Shown here: in pieces, positions 19,146-28,003 of the stretch
Position numbering within the stretch: the stretch's first letter is position 1
Layout of the letters: the number at the start of each line of letters is the position of its first letter
Assembly (NCBI GenBank): GCA_029565415.1
Contig: JAKQOH010000210.1
Span: forward strand, 1-64,000
DNA: 64,000 bases
Source: Candidatus Rifleibacteriota bacterium
GTDB lineage: Bacteria > Riflebacteria > Ozemobacteria > Ozemobacterales > Ozemobacteraceae
Direction: 5' to 3'
Notes under the pieces: generated by a model
What the model was told of the DNA's origin: nothing
The model's database searches: none
Seen by the model: the letters and a program-made list of their open reading frames with translations, nothing else
Program-made: the position numbers and the translations under genes

Positions 19146-19721
19146 ATGAACGTGCTCGCCATCAACGGAAGCGCCCGCAAGGACGGCAACACCGCCCTGC
19201 TCATCCGGGAGGTCTTCAAACAGCTCGAAGCCGAAGGCATCGGAACCGAGATGATCCAGCTCGCCGGCACCCCGATTCGGGGCTGCATGGCCTGCGGGGC
19301 CTGTTATCAGCGCAAGGACCACAAGTGCGTGATCACCTCCGACCCCGTGAACGAGATCATCGCGAAGATGGAAAAGGCCGACGCCATCATCCTCGGCTCG
19401 CCCACCTACTTCGCCGATGTCTCGTCCGAGCTCAAAGCCCTGATCGACCGCGCCGGCTACGTCGGCCGTGCGAACGACGGCCTGTGGCGCCGGAAGCTTG
19501 GGGCCGGGGTCATCGCCGTCCGGCGGTGCGGAGCCATCCACGCCTTCGACACGATCAACCACTTTTTCCTCATCTCGGAGATGCTCATCGTCGGCTCGAG
19601 CTACTGGAACATGGGCATGGGCCGTGAAGCGGGTGGGGTCGCGGGTGACGACGAGGGGATCGACACGATGAAAACCCTCGGTCTCAACATGGCCTGGGCG
19701 CTCAACAAACTCCACGGCTGA
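19146..19721 (+). CDS. Iron-sulfur flavoprotein / NADPH-dependent FMN reductase family
   Basis: A 191-residue flavodoxin-fold protein; GGAGGAAACACC before the ATG at 19146 decides the start. It opens MNVLAINGSARKDGNTALLI (FMN phosphate-binding loop) and carries GCMACGACYQRKDHKC, the compact CX2CX2CX7C motif (Cys47, 50, 53, 61) that holds a 4Fe-4S cluster in archaeal-type Isf proteins. AIILGSPTYFADVSSELKAL is the second FMN-contact segment. Such proteins pass electrons, often from ferredoxin, to unknown acceptors and are common in anaerobes. It follows the PLD gene by 29 bp and may share its transcript, though a functional link is not obvious. Confidence 0.88.
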   Translation: MNVLAINGSARKDGNTALLIREVFKQLEAEGIGTEMIQLAGTPIRGCMACGACYQRKDHKCVITSDPVNEIIAKMEKADAIILGSPTYFADVSSELKALIDRAGYVGRANDGLWRRKLGAGVIAVRRCGAIHAFDTINHFFLISEMLIVGSSYWNMGMGREAGGVAGDDEGIDTMKTLGLNMAWALNKLHG

Positions 19722-19763
19722 GTCTCCGACGACGCATCCGAAAGCAGCATATATATCACACAA

Positions 19764-19769
19764 TATAAT
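19764..19769 (+). promoter_or_regulatory. -10 box candidate (TATAAT), near-leaderless start of the ABC exporter operon
   Basis: A perfect TATAAT inside an AT-rich island ends 10 nt before the ATG at 19780. No Shine-Dalgarno fits in between. The transcript would start only ~4 nt ahead of the coding region. No clear -35 is seen. Confidence 0.4.
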
Positions 19770-19779
19770 TACAGCATCC

Positions 19780-20625
19780 ATGAATCACCCCCTGGTCGTC
19801 GAAGCACTGGTCAAGGATTACCGCGTGAAAGGGCAGGCAGCCTTTCGCGCCGTCGATGGCATCTCGTTTTCGGTCGCCGAGGGCGAGTGTTTCGGGCTGC
19901 TCGGCCCGAACGGGGCCGGCAAATCGACGTCGATGCAGTGCATCACCGGCTTCTATCCGCCGACCTCGGGGCGGGTGACGGTTCTCGGTCACGACGTGCA
20001 TGCCGACCCGCGGCAGGCCAGAAAAGCCCTCGGCGTCTGCCACCAGGAGGACACCCTCGACACGGATTTCACGGTGTTCGACCAACTCGTCCGCCACGCC
20101 TCGTTTTTCGGCATCGGTGAGGCCGAGGCGGGTCGCAAGGCCGCATCGCTGCTCGAACGGTTCGATCTCACCGCCAAGACGGGGGTGCTGGTCGAAGCCC
20201 TGTCGGGGGGCATGCGCCGCCGTCTCCAGGTGGCACGCGCGCTCATCGCGGATCCGAAGCTGCTCGTGCTCGACGAGCCGACCACGGGCCTCGACCCCGA
20301 GGCCCGGCGCACGCTCTGGTCGATCATCAGCGGGTTCCGCCAGACGGGGGGCGCCGTGCTGCTCTCGACCCATTACATGGACGAGGCCGAGCGGCTGTGC
20401 GACCGCATCGCCATCATCCACCGCGGCCAGATCCTCGACTGCGCCCCGCCCCCCGATCTGATCTGCCGTCACATCGGCGTATCCGAGATCGAGGAGGAGA
20501 TCCGGCCCGGCGTTCGCTGGAAGCGGCCGCCCAACCTCGAGGATGTCTACCTGAAGCTGACCGGCCTTTCCCTGGCGGATGACGAGTCCGAAGAGGTCGA
20601 AGATGAGGCGGGGGGCGCGTCATGA
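19780..20625 (+). CDS. ABC exporter ATP-binding protein, NodI/DrrA-like
   Basis: A 281-residue ATPase with Walker A GPNGAGKST (about 42-50), signature LSGGMRRRLQVARALIADPK and Walker B LLVLDEPTTGLDPEARRTLW, which is the NodI sub-branch pattern. The motif GVCHQEDTLDTDFTVFDQL is also NodI-like. With the permease encoded next it forms an ABC-2 exporter; NodI/J export lipo-oligosaccharides in rhizobia, and relatives export drugs or lipids. The cargo here is unknown. The C-terminus has a ~20-residue acidic tail (DESEEVEDEAGG). The stop overlaps the permease start by ATGA. No ribosome site precedes the ATG, so initiation may be leaderless. Confidence 0.92.
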   Translation: MNHPLVVEALVKDYRVKGQAAFRAVDGISFSVAEGECFGLLGPNGAGKSTSMQCITGFYPPTSGRVTVLGHDVHADPRQARKALGVCHQEDTLDTDFTVFDQLVRHASFFGIGEAEAGRKAASLLERFDLTAKTGVLVEALSGGMRRRLQVARALIADPKLLVLDEPTTGLDPEARRTLWSIISGFRQTGGAVLLSTHYMDEAERLCDRIAIIHRGQILDCAPPPDLICRHIGVSEIEEEIRPGVRWKRPPNLEDVYLKLTGLSLADDESEEVEDEAGGAS

Positions 20626-21389
20626 GCGGCATTCAGGCGATCGCGACGGTGTGGCGCCGGTATTTCGCCGTCTACGAGAAGAACTTCTGGTTCGGCATCG
20701 TCACGACGTTCGTCGAACCGCTGCTGTATCTGGTCTCGTTCGGTGTGGGCGTCGGCGGCCTGGTGGGCGCGCTGACGACCGAGGGCGTCTCCCTCACCTA
20801 CCGCCAGTTCGTCTTCGCCGGCATCGTCGGCCAGACGATGCTGTTCCAGGGCTTCTTCGAGGCCGCCTATGGGGGCTTCGTGCGCATGTATTATCAGAAG
20901 GTGTTCCAGGCGATCGCCGTGACCCCCGTCACGATGTCGGAGGTGTTGTGGGGCGAACTCCTCTGGGACGCCTCGAAAGCCACGTTCGCCTCGACCGCCG
21001 TCGTGCTGATCGGCGTTCTCGCGGGCGACTTCCGGCCCATCGGCGCGCTGTGTGTCCTGCCCTTCGTCTTCGCCGGCAGCCTTCTGTTCGCGGCAATGGG
21101 CCTGCTGACCGCGGCACGCTCGGCGACGATCGACGAGATCTCGTATCCGCAGTTCCTGCTGATCTTTCCGATGTTCCTGTTCTGCGGCGTCTTTTTCCCG
21201 CTCGACCAGATGCCGGCGATCCTGCAGGGAATCGCCTGGCTGCTGCCGCTCACACCGGCCATCTCGGTTCTCCGCTCGCTGACGCTGGGATTCCCGCTCA
21301 AGCCCCTTGCCGTCATCGCCGTTCTTCTCTGGACGGCCGTCCTGGTGAAAATTGCGCGACGGGCAATGCGCGACCGGCTCGTCAAGTGA
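20622..21389 (+). CDS. ABC-2 type permease, NodJ-like
   Basis: A 255-residue membrane protein with six expected helices, among them IVTTFVEPLLYLVSFGVGVG, FVFAGIVGQTMLFQGFFEAA, FASTAVVLIGVLAGDF and FLLIFPMFLFCGVFFPLDQM. The phrase FFPLDQMPAILQGIAWLLPLTPAI is the NodJ/ABC-2 signature near the last helices. It partners with the ATPase immediately upstream, its ATG lying inside that gene's stop (ATGA), with a GGGGGG run as ribosome site. The pair is followed by a separate metabolic gene, so it looks like a self-contained two-gene exporter. Confidence 0.92.
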   Translation: MSGIQAIATVWRRYFAVYEKNFWFGIVTTFVEPLLYLVSFGVGVGGLVGALTTEGVSLTYRQFVFAGIVGQTMLFQGFFEAAYGGFVRMYYQKVFQAIAVTPVTMSEVLWGELLWDASKATFASTAVVLIGVLAGDFRPIGALCVLPFVFAGSLLFAAMGLLTAARSATIDEISYPQFLLIFPMFLFCGVFFPLDQMPAILQGIAWLLPLTPAISVLRSLTLGFPLKPLAVIAVLLWTAVLVKIARRAMRDRLVK

Positions 21390-21522
21390 CCCGCGACCTG
21401 CGCCCTCGAGTCTGATCCGTAGCGCGTTTCAAGCCCCTCACGTTTCGGATCGGAACAGCCGACATATCAGAAGCGCGGCACACCGCCGCTCACGACCCTC
21501 ACCACGCAAAGGACCCTCTTCC

Positions 21523-22761
21523 ATGGAATCGATTCGCGAGATTTTCAAGATCGGGCACGGCCCGTCCAGCAGCCACACCATGGGCCCCCGTAAGGCCGTC
21601 GAGCAGTTCCGGGCCCGCCACCCCGAGGCCGCGGCCTTTTCGGTCACCCTGTACGGCAGTCTGGCGGCGACCGGGAAAGGGCATCTGACCGACCAGGCGA
21701 TCATCGAGGCCATGCAGCCGGTTCCCGTCGAGATCGTCTGGAAGCCCGACACGGTGCTGCCGTTCCACCCGAACGGCATGGAGTGCGTGGCGCTGGATGC
21801 GGAACGCCGCGAGACCGACCGGTGGCGCGTCTTCAGCGTCGGCGGGGGCTTCCTGCGCGAGGAGCACGCGACCGAGACGGCTCCCGTCCAGGTGTATCCC
21901 CACGACACGATGCGCGAGATCCTCGAGTATCTCGATGACAACGGCATTTCCTTCGCCGACTACGTGAAGGAGCACGAGCCTGCCTCGACCTGGGACCACC
22001 TCGCGAACGTCTGGGAGACGATGAAAGCGACGATCCAGCGTGGTCTTGAGGCCGAAGGGGTGCTGCCAGGCGGCCTGCGCCTGCCGCGGAAGGCGGGAAT
22101 CTACTTTTCCCGCGCCCGCCAGCAGAGCGATCTGCTGCAGAAAATCAGCCTGGTGTTCGCCTATGCGCTGGCGACCTCCGAGGAGAACGCGGGCGGCGGC
22201 CTGGTCGTGACCGCCCCCACCTGCGGTTCGGCAGGGGTGCTGCCGGCGGTATTGTATCTGCTGCAGCGGCTCGACCATCTGTCGGATGCCCGCATCGTGC
22301 GCAGTCTGGCCGTCGCCGGCCTGATCGGCAACCTGGTCAAGAAGAACGCCTCGATCAGCGGGGCCGAAGTCGGGTGCCAGGGCGAGATCGGTACCGCATG
22401 CGCCATGGCGGCGGCCGCCGCCTGCAAACTTTGGGGCGGCACGGCCCCCCAGATCGAGTATGCCGCCGAAATGGGCCTCGAACACCATCTCGGCCTGACC
22501 TGCGATCCGGTGGCCGGCCTGGTGCAGATCCCCTGCATCGAGCGCAACGCGATGGCCGCGGCGCGCGCCGTCGAATGCGCCAGCTACGTGTTGCTGTCCG
22601 ACGGCCGCCACCGCGTCTCGTTCGACCAGGTCGTGATCACGATGCGCGAAACCGGCATGGACCTCCAGAGCCGGTATCGGGAAACCGCCGGCGGCGGGCT
22701 GGCAAAGCACGTCGACGGCCTGACGCGCCGCTGCCGCCCCCTCGAGAAAATCGCCGTCTGA
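21523..22761 (+). CDS. sdaA: L-serine dehydratase (iron-sulfur dependent, single chain)
   Basis: A 412-residue enzyme starting at 21523 (AAGGA 10-11 nt upstream; the frame is open earlier but unlike the family). It opens with SIREIFKIGHGPSSSHTMGP, the beta-domain signature. The alpha domain has TAPTCGSAGVLPAVLYLLQR, EVGCQGEIGTACAMAAAAAC and LTCDPVAGLVQIPCIERNAM, supplying the conserved cysteines that bind the oxygen-labile 4Fe-4S cluster. It converts L-serine to pyruvate and ammonia in the cytoplasm. Length is slightly below the E. coli enzymes (~455). The gene stands alone, 133 bp after the ABC exporter, and suits an anaerobic or microaerobic amino-acid user. Confidence 0.93.
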   Translation: MESIREIFKIGHGPSSSHTMGPRKAVEQFRARHPEAAAFSVTLYGSLAATGKGHLTDQAIIEAMQPVPVEIVWKPDTVLPFHPNGMECVALDAERRETDRWRVFSVGGGFLREEHATETAPVQVYPHDTMREILEYLDDNGISFADYVKEHEPASTWDHLANVWETMKATIQRGLEAEGVLPGGLRLPRKAGIYFSRARQQSDLLQKISLVFAYALATSEENAGGGLVVTAPTCGSAGVLPAVLYLLQRLDHLSDARIVRSLAVAGLIGNLVKKNASISGAEVGCQGEIGTACAMAAAAACKLWGGTAPQIEYAAEMGLEHHLGLTCDPVAGLVQIPCIERNAMAAARAVECASYVLLSDGRHRVSFDQVVITMRETGMDLQSRYRETAGGGLAKHVDGLTRRCRPLEKIAV

Positions 22762-22927
22762 CCCTTCTTCCCGCGGATTCCGGCGGCCACGGCGCCACGG
22801 CACGCTCTCGACCCTCCCATTCAGGGACCCGCCGAGCGAATTAGATATCATTTATTATATTATTGATGCCATAATTGGCGGTTTCGCATGATCAGCGCCG
22901 GCAGGGGGAGTCACCCTCCTCCGGCGT

Positions 22928-22957
22928 TTGACTTTTCCGGGAAAGGGCGCGTACAGT
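22928..22957 (+). promoter_or_regulatory. Sigma-70-type promoter for the ankyrin membrane protein at 23027
   Basis: TTGACT (22928-22933), an 18-bp spacer and TACAGT (22952-22957). The inferred start near 22964 gives a ~62-nt leader ending in GAGGAG before the ATG at 23027. Just upstream (22899-22927) is a small GC hairpin, and at 22843-22870 an AT-rich island with GATATCAT and TTATATTATT. Confidence 0.5.
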
Positions 22958-23026
22958 GTGCTGGTTGTATTCATGGGGTTATCGTTGTTCTCCCCGAAGG
23001 GAAACGGCGCCGAGGAGCCTGTCGAC

Positions 23027-24430
23027 ATGAACGGCCATGCGATGAACTGGAGTTTTCCCGCCCGGGCGGCAAAAGCCGGCCTCGTCATCGCCGGCTTCGG
23101 CGTGGCCGAGTATCTCGGATACACCACGGGCGCCCTGCGGGCAACGGCGTTCCTTCTCGCCATGGCCGGCGTCACGGTCTGCATCGGCAACCTCGAGGCC
23201 GCCGCCCGCCACCGGGTCGGCTGGCTCACCGACAGCTATCTCGGCTGGGCCTTGCTGAACCTTCTCGCCGCGCTGTCCCTCATTCTCATCCGGGGGCTCA
23301 CACGCCAGTATCTCATGAACATTGCCGTCCTTGCCCCCCTCTGGATCGTCTTCGGCGGCTGGTTCGCCTGGCAGGCCCACCGGGTGGCGAACGCCCCCGG
23401 ACAGCCGGATGAACCGGAAGCTGCCACGTCGCTCCCGTTTCCCAAGCGCAGCTTCTCGCTCGCAATGCTTCTCATCGTGATCTGGACAGCCCTTCTGCCC
23501 GTCCTCAAGCTGCCCGCCCTCGACCGCCTGATGGACGCGGCGGCGAAAGGCCGGAAGGATCTGTTCGCCGCCCGCCTGGAAGACATGAAGGCCGAGCTTC
23601 CGGACTCCGCCCTCGAGATCGCGCTCTGCGAAGCCTGTGATCGCCACCACGTCGAGCTCGTCGAGTGGCTGCTCACCTTGGGCCCCAATCTGAACGATGC
23701 GCCGGAAGGCAGACGGGAACCGCCTCTTTGGTGGGCACTGCGGGGTAAGGGGAGCGTCGAGGTGGCGGAGCGCCTGCTCCGGGCCGGTGCTCCGGCAAAC
23801 ACGCCGTTTTCCTCTTCGAGCCAGGAAAAGCCGCTCGGCATGGTGCTTTCGATGGGGTATCCGACCGAACGAACGATCGCGTTCATCCGTCTGCTCGCAA
23901 GCCACGGTGCGGATCTCAACGCCCCGATCGACGATCGCGGGCGGTTTCCCGTCGAGGCGACTCTCGGCTGTCAGGACAGCAACGTCATCGTTCCCGAGCT
24001 GATCCGCCTCGGAGCGGATCCCCTGAAAACGACGAAGGGCAATCTGTTCTTTCTCGCGCTCCTCGGCAGGCAGCCCGACACCCTCCGGCTCCTCCTGGAT
24101 GCGGGCCTTTCCCCTACGGCGACCGACACGGCGGGCAACACGTTCCTGCACATCATGACGATGCGCAATCTCGGCGCACGCGACGCCCTCTATTACGGCT
24201 TCACCGAGTATCTTCCCGCCGTCATCGACGCGCGAAACGCCGAGGGCAAAACGCCGCTGCATCTCGCCGTCGATGCGAACAACCTCCAGGACGTGAAGAT
24301 CCTGCTGTCCTGGAACGCCAATCCGCACATCCCCGACCTGAAAGGGGAAACGCCGCTCGATCTCGCCCGGAGCAAACGCTTTCTGCGGCTCGCGGAGCTG
24401 ATGGAACAGGCACGCCCCTCCTCGAAATGA
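23027..24430 (+). CDS. Polytopic membrane protein with C-terminal ankyrin repeats
   Basis: A 467-residue protein. GAGGAG 10 nt upstream favours the ATG at 23027 over earlier in-frame starts, one of which lies inside the promoter. Five hydrophobic helices fill the first ~165 residues (KAGLVIAGFGVAEYLGY, ATAFLLAMAGVTVCIGNL, WALLNLLAALSLILIRGL, NIAVLAPLWIVFGGWFAW, LAMLLIVIWTALLPVLKL). Then come about six ankyrin-type units, including EPPLWWALRGKGSVEVAERL, LFFLALLGRQPDTLRLLLDA, GNTFLHIMTMRN and GKTPLHLAVDANNLQDVKIL. The membrane part is unlike known transporters. Function is unknown; the repeats imply a protein partner. It ends 25 bp before the next membrane-protein gene, which may be co-transcribed. 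Confidence 0.8.
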   Translation: MNGHAMNWSFPARAAKAGLVIAGFGVAEYLGYTTGALRATAFLLAMAGVTVCIGNLEAAARHRVGWLTDSYLGWALLNLLAALSLILIRGLTRQYLMNIAVLAPLWIVFGGWFAWQAHRVANAPGQPDEPEAATSLPFPKRSFSLAMLLIVIWTALLPVLKLPALDRLMDAAAKGRKDLFAARLEDMKAELPDSALEIALCEACDRHHVELVEWLLTLGPNLNDAPEGRREPPLWWALRGKGSVEVAERLLRAGAPANTPFSSSSQEKPLGMVLSMGYPTERTIAFIRLLASHGADLNAPIDDRGRFPVEATLGCQDSNVIVPELIRLGADPLKTTKGNLFFLALLGRQPDTLRLLLDAGLSPTATDTAGNTFLHIMTMRNLGARDALYYGFTEYLPAVIDARNAEGKTPLHLAVDANNLQDVKILLSWNANPHIPDLKGETPLDLARSKRFLRLAELMEQARPSSK

Positions 24431-24455
24431 CGAAGAATCCAAAGGAATGGAGCCC

Positions 24456-25457
24456 ATGAACGGAACGACCCGCTTGATGTTGCCCCTGCTCACCATCCTG
24501 CTGATCCTGGGCGCCATCCCGGCCGAGGCATCCAGGCGCTCGAAAACCGAGTATGACCGGTGCCAGGACACGCTCCAGAAGCTGTTCGGCTGGGCCGAGC
24601 TGATGTCGCTGGATCACGCCGGGTTTCCCCCGCCCAATCTCCCTTATGCCACGGACACCGGAGAAATCCCCCTGACCTTTTTCGTCGAACAGTCGCTCGT
24701 GGCCGACCTCGATCTTCTCCGTCTCATGCAGCCCTCCTGCCGGTATGCCGTCGCCCCCTGGGCGCTCCCCGCCCCGGAGCGGGCATCCGGAACCACGGAC
24801 GACCTCTACTGCGCCAAACACGGATTCCTCAGCCGCATCCACGACGGCAGCGGCAACCAGATCGTGACCGCCGATGCCATTCGGTCATATTTTATATCGA
24901 ATTGTACAAAACAGGGAATTCCTCTCGAATCGTGGAAGGCCGCGCTCGACGGATTCGACCCGGATGTCTACGGCCTCGGCAGGGCGAACACCCTTCCGAA
25001 AAGGTTCATCAGCACCCTCATGCTGACCGGTCCAGCCCCGTTCCTTTTCCTGCAGGTGCTGACCGCCCTGGGCGGCTGCCTCGTGTTCCTGCGCCGCTGC
25101 GGCGCATGGCGGCCGAACATCTGGGCGGGCATCACAGCCGGCGCCAGTTTGTGGGTCGGTTTCCCGACGCTCTACCTGTTCCTGTATCAGAAGCTGGCCG
25201 TCGAAACGATGACGCTCCAGTCGCTGGTCCCCCTCCGCATCCTGTTTGGCGCACAGGAGATCGCCTCCCTGCCGCTCTTTCTCTTCTTTTTCACGATGAT
25301 CTTCGTCTTCAGAAAGCAGGGGCGACCGTCCGGCCCCGTCATCCTGCTCACCTTCGCGGTCGTTCCCGGCGTTCTGTTCACGAACGTCCTCACGACCATC
25401 GCCGGCCTCTGGGCCTTCCGAAGCCTGCTCCGCTCCGCCGCATCGGCCGGACGCTGA
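24456..25457 (+). CDS. Membrane protein of unknown function
   Basis: A 333-residue protein. Two starts compete (24447 and 24456); AAGGA and GGAG fit the second better. A signal peptide or first helix (TRLMLPLLTILLILGAIPAEA) is followed by a ~170-residue external domain with several Cys (CQDTLQKLFGW, MQPSCRYAVAPWALP, DDLYCAKHGFLSR, SNCTKQGIPLESW), which may form disulfides. Four C-terminal membrane helices follow (FLFLQVLTALGGCLVF, GITAGASLWVGFPTLYLFLY, LPLFLFFFTMIFVF, FAVVPGVLFTNVLTTIAGLW). No family is recognised. Around 24886-24915 the gene holds an AT-rich island coding SYFISNCTKQ with ATA, TGT and ACA codons that are rare here. It sits between the ankyrin gene and tex, 16 bp before the latter. 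Confidence 0.65.
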   Translation: MNGTTRLMLPLLTILLILGAIPAEASRRSKTEYDRCQDTLQKLFGWAELMSLDHAGFPPPNLPYATDTGEIPLTFFVEQSLVADLDLLRLMQPSCRYAVAPWALPAPERASGTTDDLYCAKHGFLSRIHDGSGNQIVTADAIRSYFISNCTKQGIPLESWKAALDGFDPDVYGLGRANTLPKRFISTLMLTGPAPFLFLQVLTALGGCLVFLRRCGAWRPNIWAGITAGASLWVGFPTLYLFLYQKLAVETMTLQSLVPLRILFGAQEIASLPLFLFFFTMIFVFRKQGRPSGPVILLTFAVVPGVLFTNVLTTIAGLWAFRSLLRSAASAGR

Positions 25458-25473
25458 GCCGGAGGATCAAACC

Positions 25474-27651
25474 ATGACTGTCGCCATCGTCTCATCCCAC
25501 TGCCGTCTCATCTCCACCGAGCTCCAACTGCGCCCGGCCCAGGTCGAGGCTGCCGCCTCGTTGTTCGAGGAAGGTGCGACCGTGCCGTTCATCGCACGGT
25601 ACCGCAAGGAGAAAACGGGAAGCCTCGACGAAGTCGCCCTTCAGACGATCCGCGACCGTCTGGAACAGCTCGGCGAGCTGGACAAGCGGCGCGAGGCGAT
25701 TCTCGGCTCGCTGTCCGAGCGGCAACTGCTCACCCCGGAGCTCGAATCCTCGGTCCGCGGCGCATCCACGCTGACGGCGCTGGAAGACCTGTATCTCCCC
25801 TACCGCCCGAAGCGGCGCACCCGCGCCCAGATGGCCCGGGAACGGGGCCTCGAGCCGCTGTCGAACCACCTGCTCCTCCAGGAGCCCGCGTTCGACCCGC
25901 TCCGGGCGGCGGAAGCCTACATCGATGCGGAAAAGGGCGTGAAGAGCCCGGAGGAGGCCCTCGAAGGGGCCCGCGACATCATCGCCGAGTTCGTCAGCGA
26001 GCACGCCGAGGCCCGCCAGGCGGTGCGCGCCTATTTCGAGGCATTCGCCCTCATCGAAACGGCCGTCGCGAAAGGCAAGGAGGAGGAGGGCGCGAAGTTC
26101 CGCGACTGGTTCTCCTGGCGCGAGCCCGCCGCCAAAGCCGCCGGCCATCGCCTCCTCGCGATCTTCCGCGGGGAGAACGAAGGCATCCTGCGGGTCACGA
26201 TCCGCCCCCCGGCCGACAAGGCGCTTGGCATCCTCGGCCGCCGGTTCCTGAAGAACACGGGCAGGGCAACGGAGCAGGTGCGCCTCGCCCTCGAAGACGG
26301 GTATGAGCGGCTGCTCGCCCCTTCCCTCGAGACGGAGCTGCGCGCAGGCCTGAAGACGCGGGCCGACGACGAGGCGATCGCCGTGTTCGCCTCGAATCTG
26401 CGCGAGCTGCTGATGGCAGCCCCGCTCGGCCAGAAGAACGTGCTCGCCCTCGATCCCGGCCTGCGCACCGGCTGCAAGCTCGTCTGCCTCGACCGGCAGG
26501 GCGCCCTGCGCCACCATACCGTCATCTATGTCACCGGCAGCGACCGGCAGCGCGAGGAAGCGGCCATCACGCTCCGGGAGCTGTGCCGAACCTTCTCGAT
26601 CGAGGCCGTCGCCATCGGGAACGGCACCGGAAGCCGCGAAACCGAATCGTTCGTCCGAAGCCTGCCGGATCTGAAGCAGATTCCCGTCGTGCTCGTGAAC
26701 GAGAGCGGCGCCTCGGTGTATTCGGCCTCGGACGTGGCCCGCGCCGAGTTCCCCGACCAGGACGTGACGGTACGCGGTTCGATCTCGATCGGCCGCCGGC
26801 TGATGGATCCGCTCGCCGAGCTGGTCAAGATCGATCCCAAATCGATCGGCGTCGGCCAGTATCAGCACGACGTCGATCAGAAGAAACTCAAGCGGGGTCT
26901 CGACGACGTCGTCATGAGCTGCGTGAACGCCGTCGGCGTCGAAGTGAACACGGCCAGCGCCCCACTGCTGACCTACGTCGCGGGCGTGGGCGCGCAGCTC
27001 GCCTCGAACATCGTCGCCTGGCGCACCGAGAACGGGCCGTTCCGGAGCCGGGCCGATCTGAAGAAGGTGGCGCGGCTCGGCCCCAAAGCGTTCGAGCAGT
27101 GCGCCGGCTTCCTGCGCGTGCGCCAGAGCGACAACCCGCTCGACGCCAGCGCCGTCCACCCCGAGCGGTATGCGCTCGTGAAAAAGATGGCCTCAGATCT
27201 CGGTTGCGCCGTATCCGACCTTCTCGCCCGCCGCGACCTCCGGGCAGAGATAGACATCAATAAATATATATCAGAGGATGTTGGCCTGCCGACCCTGCGC
27301 GACATTCTCGGCGAGCTCGAGAAACCCGGCCGTGACCCTCGCGCCGGCTTCGAGGCGTTTTCCTTCGCCGAAGGCATCCACCGGATCTCGGACCTGCGAC
27401 CCGGCATGAAGCTGCCCGGCATCGTGACGAACGTGACCCGGTTCGGGGCCTTCGTCGACATCGGCGTCCACCAGGACGGCCTGGTGCATGTCAGTGAACT
27501 CGCCGACCGGTTCGTTCGCGAACCGTCCGAGGTCGTGAAGGTGCAACAGAAAGTCTCCGTCACCGTCCTCGAAGTCGACGAGCAGCGTTCCCGCATTTCT
27601 CTTTCGATGCGGACAATGCCTCGAGAGGGAAATCGAAAAAGGGAGGGGTGA
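25474..27651 (+). CDS. tex: Tex-family RNA-binding transcription accessory protein (YhgF-like)
   Basis: A 725-residue Tex protein with the normal domain order. The N-terminal helical region contains ATVPFIARYRKEKTGSLDEV. The YqgF/RNase H-like core follows with VLALDPGLRTGCKLVCLDRQ and AIGNGTGSRETESF. Helix-hairpin-helix motifs come next (SIGVGQYQHDVDQKKLKRGL, NIVAWRTENGPFRSRADLKK). The C-terminal S1 RNA-binding domain is about 648-715 (LPGIVTNVTRFGAFVDIGVH). Tex binds nucleic acid and affects transcription and virulence-gene expression in several bacteria. Length is slightly short of the usual ~770. GGAGGATC precedes the ATG. Codons 596-601 (INKYIS) sit in an AT-rich island with AAT AAA TAT ATA TCA. 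Confidence 0.95.
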   Translation: MTVAIVSSHCRLISTELQLRPAQVEAAASLFEEGATVPFIARYRKEKTGSLDEVALQTIRDRLEQLGELDKRREAILGSLSERQLLTPELESSVRGASTLTALEDLYLPYRPKRRTRAQMARERGLEPLSNHLLLQEPAFDPLRAAEAYIDAEKGVKSPEEALEGARDIIAEFVSEHAEARQAVRAYFEAFALIETAVAKGKEEEGAKFRDWFSWREPAAKAAGHRLLAIFRGENEGILRVTIRPPADKALGILGRRFLKNTGRATEQVRLALEDGYERLLAPSLETELRAGLKTRADDEAIAVFASNLRELLMAAPLGQKNVLALDPGLRTGCKLVCLDRQGALRHHTVIYVTGSDRQREEAAITLRELCRTFSIEAVAIGNGTGSRETESFVRSLPDLKQIPVVLVNESGASVYSASDVARAEFPDQDVTVRGSISIGRRLMDPLAELVKIDPKSIGVGQYQHDVDQKKLKRGLDDVVMSCVNAVGVEVNTASAPLLTYVAGVGAQLASNIVAWRTENGPFRSRADLKKVARLGPKAFEQCAGFLRVRQSDNPLDASAVHPERYALVKKMASDLGCAVSDLLARRDLRAEIDINKYISEDVGLPTLRDILGELEKPGRDPRAGFEAFSFAEGIHRISDLRPGMKLPGIVTNVTRFGAFVDIGVHQDGLVHVSELADRFVREPSEVVKVQQKVSVTVLEVDEQRSRISLSMRTMPREGNRKREG

Positions 27652-27668
27652 ACGAACTCAGCCTCCCA

Positions 27669-27980
27669 TCAGGCGACGCTCTTCCAGGGGACGATCCCAT
27701 CGAGGGTTTCGTAAAGTACGGAATCTTGCGCCACCTCGAGGTCATACCATGACTGGAGATTGAGCCAGTATTGCGCCTCCATGCCGAAAAATCGGCCGAG
27801 GCGCAGAGCGGTGTCGGCCGTGACAGCCCGCTTCCCCAGAACGATCTCGTTGATTCTCCGGGGAGGAACGCCGATGCGCACGGCAAGCCGATACTGGCTG
27901 ATTTGCAGCGGTTTCAGAAAATCCTCGAGAAGGATTTCCCCGGGATGAACCGGCAGGAGTTTTCTTTCATGTTTCTTCAT
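27669..27980 (-). CDS. higA: HigA-family antitoxin (XRE helix-turn-helix)
   Basis: A 103-residue protein starting MKKHERKLLPVHPGEILLED, the usual opening of HigA (VapI-type) antitoxins. The helix-turn-helix runs about 22-60: ISQYRLAVRIGVPPRRINEI, then GKRAVTADTALRLGRFFGME. An earlier in-frame ATG at 28070 would overlap the toxin gene and lacks homology. HigA masks the HigB mRNA-cleaving toxin and represses the shared promoter. It lies 23 bp downstream of higB, the toxin-first order typical of the family, and a palindromic operator overlaps the operon's -10 box. Confidence 0.9.
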   Translation of the reverse strand: MKKHERKLLPVHPGEILLEDFLKPLQISQYRLAVRIGVPPRRINEIVLGKRAVTADTALRLGRFFGMEAQYWLNLQSWYDLEVAQDSVLYETLDGIVPWKSVA

Positions 27981-28003
27981 CTTGCACCTCGTCTCCCTGT
28001 CCC

